Part shown: in pieces, positions 1 to 7,988 of the stretch
How the letters are laid out: every line of letters starts with the position of its first letter
Numbering within the stretch: the first letter of the stretch is position 1
IMG/VR virus record: IMGVR_UViG_3300013093_000358
Coordinates: 1-20,005 of that record
Reading direction: 5' to 3' (one strand)
From: a virus
DNA length: 20,005 nt
Position numbers and translations under genes: made by a program
The notes under the pieces: generated by a model
Database searches by the model: none
Seen by the model: the letters and a program-made list of their open reading frames with translations, nothing else
Told to the model about the DNA's origin: nothing

Positions 1-547
1 CCGTACTAGAGGCTATTAATCCAACTAGTCCGCTTGATGTAGATAGAGTAAAGTCAGGTTGGAATACTATTGTAAAATCAATATAGTTTTGAGCCAAAGT
101 TGAACTGATATAGTTTCCGCTACCAGCTGTGGCAAAACGCCAGTAACTGGATTCACCGTAGGTGCCCCCGCGAGTCCAAGTCACAGTACCGTTCATGGTG
201 GCATTGTTGTTGGCTACCAAATCAAACACCGGAACACTACTGCCAGTGGTCACACCGTTGCCGTTGAAACTGCTTAATTTTCCAGCATCTATGTAAGCAA
301 TCAATCCATTGGTTACTACCATACCAGTAACTTCGTCAAACTGACCAGCAACCTGTAGGTTACCTGAAGGAAAATGCTTCATGGCCGACGAACCGCCACT
401 GTTGGTCACTTCATCCAGTAATGCGGTATAAACCACATTGCCGCGAGTGCTGATTGTTGCCTGTGTAACTTCATCAAAGTAACCGTTGTAACCATTGGTC
501 ATTAGATTGCCAGTGTTGGTTAACCTGGTTGTAAGAATCTGCGGCAT
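1..547 (-). CDS. Partial fibre/appendage protein with LamG-like lectin domain (3' end outside window)
   Basis: The frame opens with ATG at 545-547 and stays open to the window edge, giving 182 residues and no stop. Residues 1-80 carry a spaced repeat of the short motif [FL]DEVT, at about residues 24, 44 and 70. From about residue 80 the pattern GLIAYIDAGK, followed by a D-L-x-x-N-N core, a Y-W-R-F strand and later an I-D-F-T-I-V-F strand, resembles concanavalin A/LamG-type domains found in marine phage fibres. The start lies 3 nt after the stop of the upstream gene, whose final GGA codon plus stop also supply the ribosome-binding sequence, so translation is probably coupled. I infer a virion surface protein, perhaps glycan-binding. 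The domain assignment comes from pattern recognition only, and the missing C terminus could change it. Confidence 0.7.
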   Translation of the reverse strand, partial: MPQILTTRLTNTGNLMTNGYNGYFDEVTQATISTRGNVVYTALLDEVTNSGGSSAMKHFPSGNLQVAGQFDEVTGMVVTNGLIAYIDAGKLSSFNGNGVTTGSSVPVFDLVANNNATMNGTVTWTRGGTYGESSYWRFATAGSGNYISSTLAQNYIDFTIVFQPDFTLSTSSGLVGLIASST

Positions 548-550
548 TGA

Positions 551-922
551 TTATCCAAAAATAGTGTCAAGACTATAGGTAGCACTATTGAACACTTGAT
601 ATACTGCGCTGGTGGTATTGCCCGACCAAACAAAGTCAACACGATTATTGACAAACACATTGCCCATTGTCAAGTTGCCGTAGCTTTGTACTGCCACGTT
701 GGAATTGGTAGTACCGGTGTTGGCCGTCAATGCTATGACCATGCTTTGTGTGGTTTCTGACCAATACAGGGCCACGTTTGAAACCAATCCATTGGCCCGA
801 TTAAATATGAATCCCACGTCCACGTTGGGGCTGGTAGCGCCCTGGTGCAATACTGTGATAGGGTCCATGAAATACTCGATATTAGTATCCAGGTCCCAAA
901 TTTTTGGTCTTGTTAATGCCAT
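551..922 (-). CDS. Small fibre-module protein, 123 aa
   Basis: ATG start at 920-922, about 24 nt below a GATAAATA late promoter. The protein is one compact beta-rich module: a D-I-x-Y region, then D-V-G-F-I-F-N-R, then a strand reading A-L-Y-W-S-E-T-T. The same layout (D-I-G-I-x-V-x-R ... F-V-W-x-E) occurs near the N terminus of the 1162-residue fibre gene and in the 155-residue gene at 7989-8456. Like the 155-residue protein it ends in the tripeptide IFG. It therefore looks like a free-standing copy of a module that is elsewhere part of longer fibres. It has no signal peptide or membrane segment. The role is probably a virion appendage component; no biochemical activity can be assigned. Confidence 0.75.
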   Translation of the reverse strand: MALTRPKIWDLDTNIEYFMDPITVLHQGATSPNVDVGFIFNRANGLVSNVALYWSETTQSMVIALTANTGTTNSNVAVQSYGNLTMGNVFVNNRVDFVWSGNTTSAVYQVFNSATYSLDTIFG

Positions 923-945
923 ATAGTTATATCCGTAATATTACA

Positions 946-953
946 TATTTATC
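946..953 (-). promoter_or_regulatory. T4-type late promoter (GATAAATA)
   Basis: The minus strand reads GATAAATA, one mismatch from the T4 late -10 box TATAAATA that is read by the gp55-type sigma factor. It lies just upstream of the 123-residue fibre-module gene and below the terminator hairpin of the preceding unit, as expected for a separate late transcription unit. The same 8-mer recurs before other units in this window. Confidence 0.65.
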
Positions 954-956
954 GTC

Positions 957-984
957 AAAACGAAAGGGTCCGTAGACCCTTTCA
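957..984 (-). terminator. Hairpin terminator after the 337-aa fibre gene
   Basis: An 8-bp perfect stem (AAAGGGTC, loop CGTA, GACCCTTT on the plus strand) lies 22 nt below the stop codon of the 337-residue gene. On the minus strand it is followed by CGTTTTG, a short U-rich tract, so termination may be only partial. Confidence 0.6.
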
Positions 985-1005
985 TCGTTTGTGTTGATTG
1001 CAGTA

Positions 1006-2019
1006 TTAGTAACGACCTACTGCTACCTCAATAACAGCTTTTGAGCTGCTTGGAAAGTCAACCAAGGCCTTGCCAACAACTGTACCAATTGACGGGTTGG
1101 TGCTTGATTTGGCGTAACCGTAACCGGCGCTGACCAATAGATCACCTTTGGCAACTGGACCAATAATCATACATGGTACACGACCTGTCAATGCCACTGG
1201 AACCACTGTACCGCCCTGTAATCCGCCATTCATCAAATGTGATGGATTTGTACTAACAATACCTGCCACTGCTGTTGTTTCTGGATCAGCCACAGTGACT
1301 TCTTGCGTACCGCCAAACATGACCACTGTACCAGCGGCATAACTCTTATCGCCCACGTAGTTCTCTGCCAAGTCAGCGTATAAGGAGTGTATTGCTGTAC
1401 CATAAATGTTGTTGAACCAGTTTGTGGTTGAACCAATGTTAACAGTATTGGCTGTGGACGCCAAAATAGCTCCGCTTACAGTTAATCCGGTCAATGTGCC
1501 CACTGACGTAATGTTTGTTTGTGCAGCAGTCTGCAATGTACCTGTTATGGTAGTTGCCGAACTGGCACCAATACTGGTCACTCCGCCCAATGTGGTAATG
1601 TTTGGCTGACTTGCACTTGAGCTGTTCAATGTACCGTACAATATTGCGCCCGAGTTACCAATGGTAACAGCTTGTAATGTTGTGGCATTGATTGTTGTTG
1701 CTGTTTCAGTATTAACTGATGTGGTTGTGCCTTGTACAGTAAAGTTGCCAGGAATAGTCAAACCAGTTGAGGTGAACGTTGCCACGTTGCCGTAGCCAGC
1801 TATACCAATTGTAACTTGCGAACCGGATACTGTTACGTTACTGGCAGCACCTGAATAAATTTGGTTTGGGCTTAGGCCGCCGAAGCCGTTGGCCGAGTTA
1901 ATACTACCCGAACCTGTTGTGGTAACGTTACCGGCCAAGATGATATCGCCGTTACCTGCAAAAATTGTTGTTGTGCCTACTGTAAGACCATTTTGTACTA
2001 CGAAATTATTGTTTGCCAT
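1006..2019 (-). CDS. Fibre protein with marine-phage C-terminal beta domain, 337 aa
   Basis: Residues 1-200 are rich in Thr, Ser, Gly and Asn, with repeating 'G-N-x-T-V-x-G-T-T' and 'I-T-S-V-G-T-L-T-G-L-T-V-S-G' strands typical of trimeric phage fibre shafts. They are followed by N-I-G-S-x-x-N-W-F-N-N-I-Y-G. From about residue 210 a different domain begins with Y-A-D-L-A-E-N-Y, then a G-T-V-V strand, G-I-V-S-T-N-P-S-H-L-M-N, and a G-R-V-P segment. This pattern recurs at the C termini of marine myovirus fibres. It may be related to the autoprocessing Peptidase_G2 domain of phage appendages, but I cannot identify a catalytic residue. Start is ATG with an AAAAGAGAA sequence upstream. No late promoter is visible between this gene and the hairpin at 2066-2092, so it may depend on readthrough. 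It is probably a tail or head fibre protein. Confidence 0.8.
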   Translation of the reverse strand: MANNNFVVQNGLTVGTTTIFAGNGDIILAGNVTTTGSGSINSANGFGGLSPNQIYSGAASNVTVSGSQVTIGIAGYGNVATFTSTGLTIPGNFTVQGTTTSVNTETATTINATTLQAVTIGNSGAILYGTLNSSSASQPNITTLGGVTSIGASSATTITGTLQTAAQTNITSVGTLTGLTVSGAILASTANTVNIGSTTNWFNNIYGTAIHSLYADLAENYVGDKSYAAGTVVMFGGTQEVTVADPETTAVAGIVSTNPSHLMNGGLQGGTVVPVALTGRVPCMIIGPVAKGDLLVSAGYGYAKSSTNPSIGTVVGKALVDFPSSSKAVIEVAVGRY

Positions 2020-2065
2020 TTTGTTCTCTTTTCCCCGGTTCCATGTTCCCCGATAAGGATTAAAT

Positions 2066-2092
2066 GATTAGGCTGGACCACCCAGCCTAATC
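2066..2092 (-). terminator. Strong 11-bp hairpin between fibre genes
   Basis: A perfect 11-bp inverted repeat (GATTAGGCTGG, loop ACCAC, CCAGCCTAATC) begins 10 nt below the stop of the 1162-residue gene. On the minus strand it is followed by ATTTAATCC rather than a clear U-run. It could be a weak terminator or an mRNA-stabilising/processing hairpin that separates the two fibre cistrons. Confidence 0.5.
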
Positions 2093-2101
2093 GGTATTGC
2101 A

Positions 2102-5100
2102 TTAAATTCTCATGTATACTGGATATACACGTACTGTGGTTGACGCATTTGCTGCAACAAACTGTACCAATGTGTTTGAACCACTTTGTGTAGCAGTTAA
2201 TACGCCCAGGTTACCGTTTGTTTGTACTATACCATAGTTAACAATTGACGCCGTTGTACCGTTGCTGAGTACCAATGCTTCTGCCACTTGATAGTTGGCA
2301 CCGTTTGTGGCCTGTACCATGTACTTGGCTGAACGATACTGTGTGTTATCCATTGTATCAACTGTGGTCAATGTGTTGGCTGAACTTACCGATACGTTGG
2401 CAATGTTACTGACCATCTGTCCACCAATTGTCCAACTTGTGGTTACTGTTGCTGTCAAACCGCTACTACCAGTAATAACTTGAACACCGTTGGTGTCATC
2501 CACAGCAACCTGCGCTTTACCAGTTGTACTTTGAAGTGCGCTAACAGTAGTGGTTGATGTCATAATACGTATATCAATAATATCACCGTTACTTGGAACT
2601 TCACTGAATACAATGTTGTTGTTACCACTAAATGTACTGTAAGCTATGGTTGGAATCTGTACCACACCGTTGATACTGACCATACTTGCAGCAGTTGTGC
2701 CGTATGGGCTCATTGAGAAGGTGTTGTTTACACCATCAGCAGTGATTGTCTGATCGGTTACTGGAGTAAACGATGTTGACGCACTTTGCCAAATTGTACC
2801 ATTCCACCACTCAATCGCATGACTTGCGTAGCTATAACGGAACATACCCTCAACTGGTGTACCAGGACGACCTGCGTTATCACCGTGTGGTAATATCATG
2901 GAGTCGTTACTGTTAACAATAAACTTGGCACCAGTTGCCAATGAAGCTGTGTTACCAGCGCCACCGACTGTGACAGAGTCATAACTTGCACCAGAGTGTG
3001 CCCATAATACTGTGGTATCGTTTGCACCTGCTACGTAGAAGTCGGCACCCACCGCTCTGCTTACGTTAACGTTAGCACCAGTGTTGACCAACACGTTAGC
3101 ACCAAAGCCTGCGCCACCTGCAACTACCAGCGCACCTGTTGTTACTGTGGTTGTTGGTGTTGTTGCGTTGGCTACCAAGTTACCAGCATGTATTGATGTG
3201 CCTGATGTTACCAATGTTGTAAATGTACCTGCTGCCGCTGTTGTGGCACCAATTGGGGTACCATTTACACTACCACCGGTGATTACAGCATTACCTGAGC
3301 TGAAGTTTGTACCTTGCAAAGTGGTAAACGAACCGGATGTCATACCAGTTGTACTACCGCCTGTGATTACAGCATTACCAGTTGCAAAACCAGTTGTGGC
3401 ATTAACATATTGACCAGCCAACTGTGTGAATGCACCAGTTGAAGCTGATGCGGCACCAATCGGAGTGCTGTTAACACTACCACCTGTGATTACAGCGTTG
3501 GCTGTACTAAATCCTGTTGTGACCAAAGCTGTGGTAAATGTACCAGTTGAAGCTGTTGTTGCACCAATTGGAGTACTGTTAACACTACCGCCTGTGATTA
3601 CAGCATTACCTGAACTGAGGTTTGTACCTTGCAAAGTGGTAAACGAACCAGATGTCATACCAGTTGTACTACCGCCTGTGATTACAGCGTTGGCTGTAGC
3701 AAAGCCGCTTGTGGCGTTAACATACTGACCTGCCAACTGTGTGAATGCACCAGTGCTGGCTGTGGTTGAACCAATTGGAGTATTTTGAACACTACCTGCA
3801 TAAATTGCGCCACTGACACCAGCACCGCCAACAACAACCAATGCACCAGTTGATGTTGATGAACTTGCTGTACCCGAGTTGGCAACCAAGTTACCAGCAA
3901 CAATTTCAACACCAGATACCAATTCTGTTGTGGTGTTGATGTAGGTCAATGTACCAGAAACTTTTAAGTTACCGCCAATATTAACATCGCCTACAACGCC
4001 AACACCACCAGCCACTGTCAATGCGCCAGTTGTTGTAGTTGTGGAAACGTTGGTTGATTTGATTGCAACCACGTTGGCCTGAGTAATACGCATTACTTCG
4101 TTGTTGGTGTTGATACCTTGCACAGAAAAAACGATGTCGTTTGTGTAGCCGGTACCAATGATCAAGTTACCGCCACCTGTGGTAGCATTACCCCAGTTGA
4201 ACAAGTAAGCGTCGTTTGGTTTAATCAGACTGTAGCCAGGGTAGTTGTAGGTACTACTTGCAATACCCATGTCAAGGTATGTGTCATTTAGCGTACCGTT
4301 GTTTGGACTTAGGAAAACGTCTGTACTGGCCAATGGACCTGCGTTGATGTTTTGTCCATTGATAATACCAGCGTAGTTGTTCATGTTGGCAGTACTTTGT
4401 ACAATCGCCTGTGGCTCTGGCAAATAACCGCCTGTGATACCAGCAAACAATGCACCAGCACCACCGGTGTTACCGTAGAACTCACCGTAGTTGGTAGAAA
4501 TGGATGTTGCTATAGCGTTGATGTTACCAGCAACATACAAGTTACCAGCAATGTAAGCACCACCGGCTAACTGTAATGCGCCTGTTCCAATACCGGTATT
4601 TTGTGTAGTGTTGGTAAGGTTGATAGGACCGGCCACTGTCAAGTTACCACTGATACCTGTACCACCTTGTACTACCAATGCACCGGTTGTTGTGCTGGTA
4701 CTGGCTGTGCCTGATGCAGCAACAATGTTACCGCTGTGGATTGATGTGCCTGTTGATGTTATTGTTGTAAATGCACCAGTTGATGGTGTTGCGGCACCAA
4801 TTGGTGTACTATTAACACTACCGCCTGTGATTACAGCATTGGCTGTGGCAAAGCCACTTGTGGCATTTAAATAGGCACTGGTTAGCTGTGTAAACGAACC
4901 TGATGTTAATCCTGTTAAGCTACCGCCAGTGATTACTGCATTACCAGTACTGAAGTTTGTGGCTACCAATGTTATCACGTTACCGTTGGTAGCGTTCAAG
5001 TTAACTGGTGTTGTCGTGGTAGAAGTTAATGTTGTAAATGCACCAGTTGAAGCTGTTGTACTACCAATTGGAGTATTTTGTAAACCGCCTGTTGCGGCTG

Positions 5101-5590
5101 TGATTGCACCAACCGACACAGTGATACCACCGGTTGTAATAGTTGCGCTGTTGCTGGTCAAGTTACCTAACTTGACGTTGGCAAAGCCCGAATTTGTCAA
5201 GCCAGTGATTGCGTTACCACTGGTACTGGTTGCGATTGCCAAGAATGCGCCGGCATTTTCGTCCCACACAAACGCAGTATTAACAGAACCGTAGCCGGCC
5301 AAGCTGGCCCAGTTACGATTGACAATGATACCAATGTCGTAGTTGGTCAAGCTGCCAGTATAGCCGTTGTTGAATGTTACCAACGGATCTTGGATATATG
5401 TGTTGACTGAGTTGATTGTGCTGGTATTACCACCAACACTCAAGTTACCAATAATGGTAACGTTACTGTTAAGGGTTAAGTTTGGATTGAAGACCGAGCC
5501 GACCAGTGTTCCCGGTACCAGACGTGTATAGTCAATGGTATTAACTGTAATCTGGTTATTTTTTATTCTTGTTAAATTATTAGTAGTCAC
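2102..5590 (-). CDS. Long modular tail-fibre protein with internal repeats, 1162 aa
   Basis: The start codon is GTG (5588-5590), with AAAGGA eight bases upstream and a late promoter at 5625-5632. In order, the protein contains: an N-terminal fibre module with 'GNTSTIN...QDPLVTF...YDIGIIVNR...FVWDE'; a long shaft built from the repeat NAVITGGSxNxTPIGxxTASTGxFT; a non-repetitive island (about residues 350-500); a second block with two 69-residue near-copies; an 'EGMFRYS...IEWWNGTIW' plus 'DG..NTFSMS...SINGVVQ' module near residues 905-1000; and a C-terminal region with Q-Y-R-S-A-K-Y-M-V-Q near residue 1085 that is common in marine phage fibres. No enzyme motif is visible. It is probably a trimeric adsorption fibre, co-oriented with the other fibre genes. 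Its role as the main receptor-binding fibre is inference. Confidence 0.85.
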   Translation of the reverse strand: MTTNNLTRIKNNQITVNTIDYTRLVPGTLVGSVFNPNLTLNSNVTIIGNLSVGGNTSTINSVNTYIQDPLVTFNNGYTGSLTNYDIGIIVNRNWASLAGYGSVNTAFVWDENAGAFLAIATSTSGNAITGLTNSGFANVKLGNLTSNSATITTGGITVSVGAITAATGGLQNTPIGSTTASTGAFTTLTSTTTTPVNLNATNGNVITLVATNFSTGNAVITGGSLTGLTSGSFTQLTSAYLNATSGFATANAVITGGSVNSTPIGAATPSTGAFTTITSTGTSIHSGNIVAASGTASTSTTTGALVVQGGTGISGNLTVAGPINLTNTTQNTGIGTGALQLAGGAYIAGNLYVAGNINAIATSISTNYGEFYGNTGGAGALFAGITGGYLPEPQAIVQSTANMNNYAGIINGQNINAGPLASTDVFLSPNNGTLNDTYLDMGIASSTYNYPGYSLIKPNDAYLFNWGNATTGGGNLIIGTGYTNDIVFSVQGINTNNEVMRITQANVVAIKSTNVSTTTTTGALTVAGGVGVVGDVNIGGNLKVSGTLTYINTTTELVSGVEIVAGNLVANSGTASSSTSTGALVVVGGAGVSGAIYAGSVQNTPIGSTTASTGAFTQLAGQYVNATSGFATANAVITGGSTTGMTSGSFTTLQGTNLSSGNAVITGGSVNSTPIGATTASTGTFTTALVTTGFSTANAVITGGSVNSTPIGAASASTGAFTQLAGQYVNATTGFATGNAVITGGSTTGMTSGSFTTLQGTNFSSGNAVITGGSVNGTPIGATTAAAGTFTTLVTSGTSIHAGNLVANATTPTTTVTTGALVVAGGAGFGANVLVNTGANVNVSRAVGADFYVAGANDTTVLWAHSGASYDSVTVGGAGNTASLATGAKFIVNSNDSMILPHGDNAGRPGTPVEGMFRYSYASHAIEWWNGTIWQSASTSFTPVTDQTITADGVNNTFSMSPYGTTAASMVSINGVVQIPTIAYSTFSGNNNIVFSEVPSNGDIIDIRIMTSTTTVSALQSTTGKAQVAVDDTNGVQVITGSSGLTATVTTSWTIGGQMVSNIANVSVSSANTLTTVDTMDNTQYRSAKYMVQATNGANYQVAEALVLSNGTTASIVNYGIVQTNGNLGVLTATQSGSNTLVQFVAANASTTVRVYPVYMRI
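3247..3453 (-). repeat. 69-codon direct repeat, copy 1 (C-terminal side)
   Basis: This is a 207-bp unit, exactly 69 codons, inside the long fibre gene. It encodes a unit containing TQLAGQYVNAT, NAVITGGSTTGMTSGSFTTL and NAVITGGSVN. It matches the unit at 3562-3768 almost base for base apart from scattered substitutions. The two are separated by 108 bp (36 codons), which is a shortened form of the same repeat. Confidence 0.8.
3562..3768 (-). repeat. 69-codon direct repeat, copy 2 (N-terminal side)
   Basis: Second copy of the 207-bp unit, the same length and reading frame as 3247-3453. Differences include S/A and T/S changes at the unit start and N-L-S-S-G-N versus N-F-S-S-G-N near its end. A further, more diverged set of the same motif lies at about 4770-5090. 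Confidence 0.8.
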
Positions 5591-5624
5591 AGCGCGATAT
5601 CCTTTATAATTATCGGTATATAGT

Positions 5625-5632
5625 TATTTATC
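5625..5632 (-). promoter_or_regulatory. T4-type late promoter (GATAAATA) of the long fibre gene
   Basis: The minus strand reads GATAAATA about 35 nt above the GTG start of the 1162-residue fibre gene. The 5591-5746 spacer contains this box. It also contains an 8-bp hairpin with one G-T pair at 5702-5720 below the preceding gene, possibly a weak terminator, and a GTCCTT/AAGGAC inverted repeat near 5651-5678. No gene is apparent in the spacer. Confidence 0.65.
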
Positions 5633-5746
5633 GCAGTCGTGAGAAAACGGTCCTTGTGGTGTTGATTTTGGAAGGACTTGGGGAATTTTTAAGTTGTGTC
5701 GTTGATCAGAATCTGACCAAGAAGTTGATATTAATATTTAGTCGAT

Positions 5747-7222
5747 TTAGAAAACACCGCCGGTTAATGCCACTCTTTTCCAGGTATTTGTAGCAGTACA
5801 CACATAGATATAGTTGGCATCCCAAGCAATTTGTCCAGCTGTGCCGGTTGATGTAGATGTTTTTGTTGCGAGTGGTGCCAATAAAACACCGCCCAAGGTT
5901 AAATTTCCTGTCACAGTCAAATTGTCTGTCAAGGTATTGTTGATTGTGACAGCCGCACCCAGGAATCGCACATCAACAATGTCACTGGTCAACGGAACTT
6001 CTGTAAATGTTATTTGATTACCAGCCACAGTATAGGCCACAGTGGGGTTTTGCAAGGTACCGTTGATACTTACAATGACACCACTGGCAGTGGTTGATTG
6101 AGACAATGTATAGGTTTGACTAACACCGTCGGGTGTGATCTGCTGATCAATAACGGTGTTGGTGATTGGAACCCAGGTTGATCCTTCGTAATATTCCAAT
6201 GACGGAGTGTCAGTGTTGAAGCGGATCATTCCGTTGTAACCGGCTGGACGAGTAGCACTACTGCCCACTGGAACTTGTATGGCTCCGCCGCCTGCAAAGG
6301 CAATCACATTGCCGGTGTTGCCAAAAATGTAGTCTGCGTGTACATTTCCATAAAATTTTGAATTCACGTTGCCAGGATTTAGATTGCCTGTGTAAGTTGG
6401 CAAATATACCTGTACGTTGGCGTTGCCATATGCGGCCGGACCAATGTACAAGTTGGCATAACTTTCAAACGAGCTGACATTGGCATTGATGGTGTTGATC
6501 AGAGTGGCTTGGCTGGCAGCATTGGCATTGGCATACAGTTGGTATGCACCCAGGTTGGCGTTGATCGCGGAAACATTGGCGTTGATGCTGACCACAGCCG
6601 GCACAGTATTGGCGTCAACAAAACTGGTACTACCAGTTCCATCTGTGATCAATACTCCATCAACAGTTGTGTAACCAGGTACGCTTAAAAATAAATTGCC
6701 TGTGGTGACCACATTACCAGCAATGTTGGTAATGTTGCCCAGTATGTTGTCCAAGGTGTTGATAGCAGTGGCCACGTCCATACCTGTGGTAAGCGCACTG
6801 GTACCGTACCCATCATGTGATATTGGTGTTGTACCAACAACGATATTATTGGCGGTAAAACCTTCAAGTCCAGCCAACAGAGCCAGTGATCCAAAAGCCA
6901 AGTTGCCGGCACCGTCGGTGTAGATAATTTGATCCGGGGATCCACCGGTAAGTGTGATATTGCTGATACTGCCAAATGCCACTTTGCCTGTGGTGCTGGA
7001 AATTGAGTTGTTGTAAACAACAATGTTGCCCAACTGTGCATTGCCATTGACATCCAAGGTATACTGCGGACTGGCATTGTTGATACCCAGCTGATTGTTG
7101 TTTACATCAAAATAAACTGTGGGTGTTGGTGATTGTAAAACATTTGAAACAATAGAAAGATTGGTACCCTGGCGTTCCAGAGTACTGTTGAGCATTGGGC
7201 CGCTGATACGTGCTAATGCCAT
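5747..7222 (-). CDS. Modular fibre protein with NAN coiled-coil repeat, 491 aa
   Basis: ATG start at 7220-7222, preceded by TAGGACT, 10 nt after the stop of the 144-residue gene. Residues 11-60 show TLERQGTNLS ... YFDVNNNQLGINNASPQYTLDVNGN, a recurrent N-terminal fibre pattern in marine myoviruses. Residues about 211-258 repeat I-N-A-N and Y-A-N-A-N-A-A, likely a trimeric coiled coil. Residues 320-420 hold the shared module: RPAGYNGMIRFN, LEYYEGSTW, then ITPDGVSQTYTLS, VSINGTLQNPTVAY. The last 35 residues (GTAGQIAWDANYIYVCTATN, then WKRVAL) form a small tip-like motif also common in such fibres. Role: probable tail or baseplate fibre subunit. Exact position in the virion cannot be read from sequence. 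Confidence 0.83.
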   Translation of the reverse strand: MALARISGPMLNSTLERQGTNLSIVSNVLQSPTPTVYFDVNNNQLGINNASPQYTLDVNGNAQLGNIVVYNNSISSTTGKVAFGSISNITLTGGSPDQIIYTDGAGNLAFGSLALLAGLEGFTANNIVVGTTPISHDGYGTSALTTGMDVATAINTLDNILGNITNIAGNVVTTGNLFLSVPGYTTVDGVLITDGTGSTSFVDANTVPAVVSINANVSAINANLGAYQLYANANAASQATLINTINANVSSFESYANLYIGPAAYGNANVQVYLPTYTGNLNPGNVNSKFYGNVHADYIFGNTGNVIAFAGGGAIQVPVGSSATRPAGYNGMIRFNTDTPSLEYYEGSTWVPITNTVIDQQITPDGVSQTYTLSQSTTASGVIVSINGTLQNPTVAYTVAGNQITFTEVPLTSDIVDVRFLGAAVTINNTLTDNLTVTGNLTLGGVLLAPLATKTSTSTGTAGQIAWDANYIYVCTATNTWKRVALTGGVF

Positions 7223-7232
7223 TTATTGAGTC

Positions 7233-7667
7233 CTAAGCTGGCACGTTGGTGCTGTTGATGTTGTGGATTACAATAACCTGTGTCGGACTTGCATTGGTAT
7301 ATGCTGGTGGTGGTGACGCCAAGAATGTGATTGAGTAGCCGCTTACTGTGTAGTTTGTGCCCGGCTGTTGATATACTCCACCAACAAATACTGCAACCGC
7401 AGTTGGGTCTGACTCAGCCTGGCTCATGGTGAATACCTGTGTGGTACCATCACCTGGGAAGTTGTCAACTACCAATTGTACTGTACCAATTTTGGCAACC
7501 GAACTCCATGCGCCATTGTAATAAAATTCAATGCGACTGGTGGTTTGGTTGAATCGAATCAGACCATTGACCGGCGCATCACCGTAGGCACTACTTGGTA
7601 CGATTGGCAAACGTGCTGCAAGGCTGGTACTTTTGCCTATAAAAGGATTTTTAAGATATCTGGCCAT
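7233..7667 (-). CDS. Short fibre-module protein, 144 aa
   Basis: Consists almost entirely of the module found inside its two larger neighbours: APVNGLIRFNQTTSRIEFYY, N-G-A-W-S-S, then F-P-G-D-G-T-T-Q-V-F-T-M-S and F-V-G-G-V-Y-Q-Q-P-G-T-N-Y-T-V-S-G (residues 33-120). Residues 1-25 are basic and predicted to be mostly unstructured. ATG at 7665-7667 lies 2 nt below the stop of the 102-residue gene, so translation is probably coupled. It may be a minimal fibre or adaptor subunit that packs against the longer fibre proteins; this is inference from the shared module. Confidence 0.78.
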   Translation of the reverse strand: MARYLKNPFIGKSTSLAARLPIVPSSAYGDAPVNGLIRFNQTTSRIEFYYNGAWSSVAKIGTVQLVVDNFPGDGTTQVFTMSQAESDPTAVAVFVGGVYQQPGTNYTVSGYSITFLASPPPAYTNASPTQVIVIHNINSTNVPA

Positions 7668-7669
7668 TG

Positions 7670-7978
7670 TTAAATTCCAATATAGCTCACTGTTGCAGTT
7701 ACTGAGCTGTTTGCACTTACGTTGGCATAGATTGAATCGCCATTGGCTAAAATAATTTTTTCTGTATCCACTACCAAGGTGTTTTGTGCAGTCAAGGCCA
7801 CATTTGAATAGACAATGGTACTGGCATTGGCCTGCTTACCATTGGGCACCAACCACACGTTTGCTGTTGCACCGTTGTTGGTGTAGTTGCAAAAATGTAT
7901 TACCGTGGTAGCACTATTGTTGGTACTTGTGTATATTGAACTTGCTACTGTTGTTACGTTCGAGTTGATGATTGCCAT
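7670..7978 (-). CDS. Small virion-type protein of a marine phage family, 102 aa
   Basis: ATG at 7976-7978, preceded by AGGACAACC. The sequence reads as a single beta-sandwich-like domain: S-S-I-Y-T-S-T-N-N-S-A-T-T-V-I-H-F-C-N-Y near residues 13-32, then V-W-L-V-P-N-G-K, and later N-T-L-V-V-D-T-E-K-I-I-L-A-N-G-D-S-I-Y-A. I recognise this layout from unnamed small structural proteins next to fibre genes in marine T4-like phages, but know no assigned function. It sits between two fibre-module genes with only 2 and 10 nt spacing, so the products are probably made together. Confidence 0.75.
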   Translation of the reverse strand: MAIINSNVTTVASSIYTSTNNSATTVIHFCNYTNNGATANVWLVPNGKQANASTIVYSNVALTAQNTLVVDTEKIILANGDSIYANVSANSSVTATVSYIGI

Positions 7979-7988
7979 TTAGGTTGTC

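Noticed and set aside
3240-3780. CRISPR-like spaced repeats
   Set aside because: Repeats are long, in frame, of codon-multiple length and without unique spacers; they encode fibre repeats.
3081-5294. Long plus-strand open frames of 60-121 codons opposite the long fibre gene
   Set aside because: They are repetitive, rich in Val/Pro/Ala with the same phrase repeated, and arise as antisense of the NAVITGGS-type repeats. They have no promoters or ribosome-binding sites.
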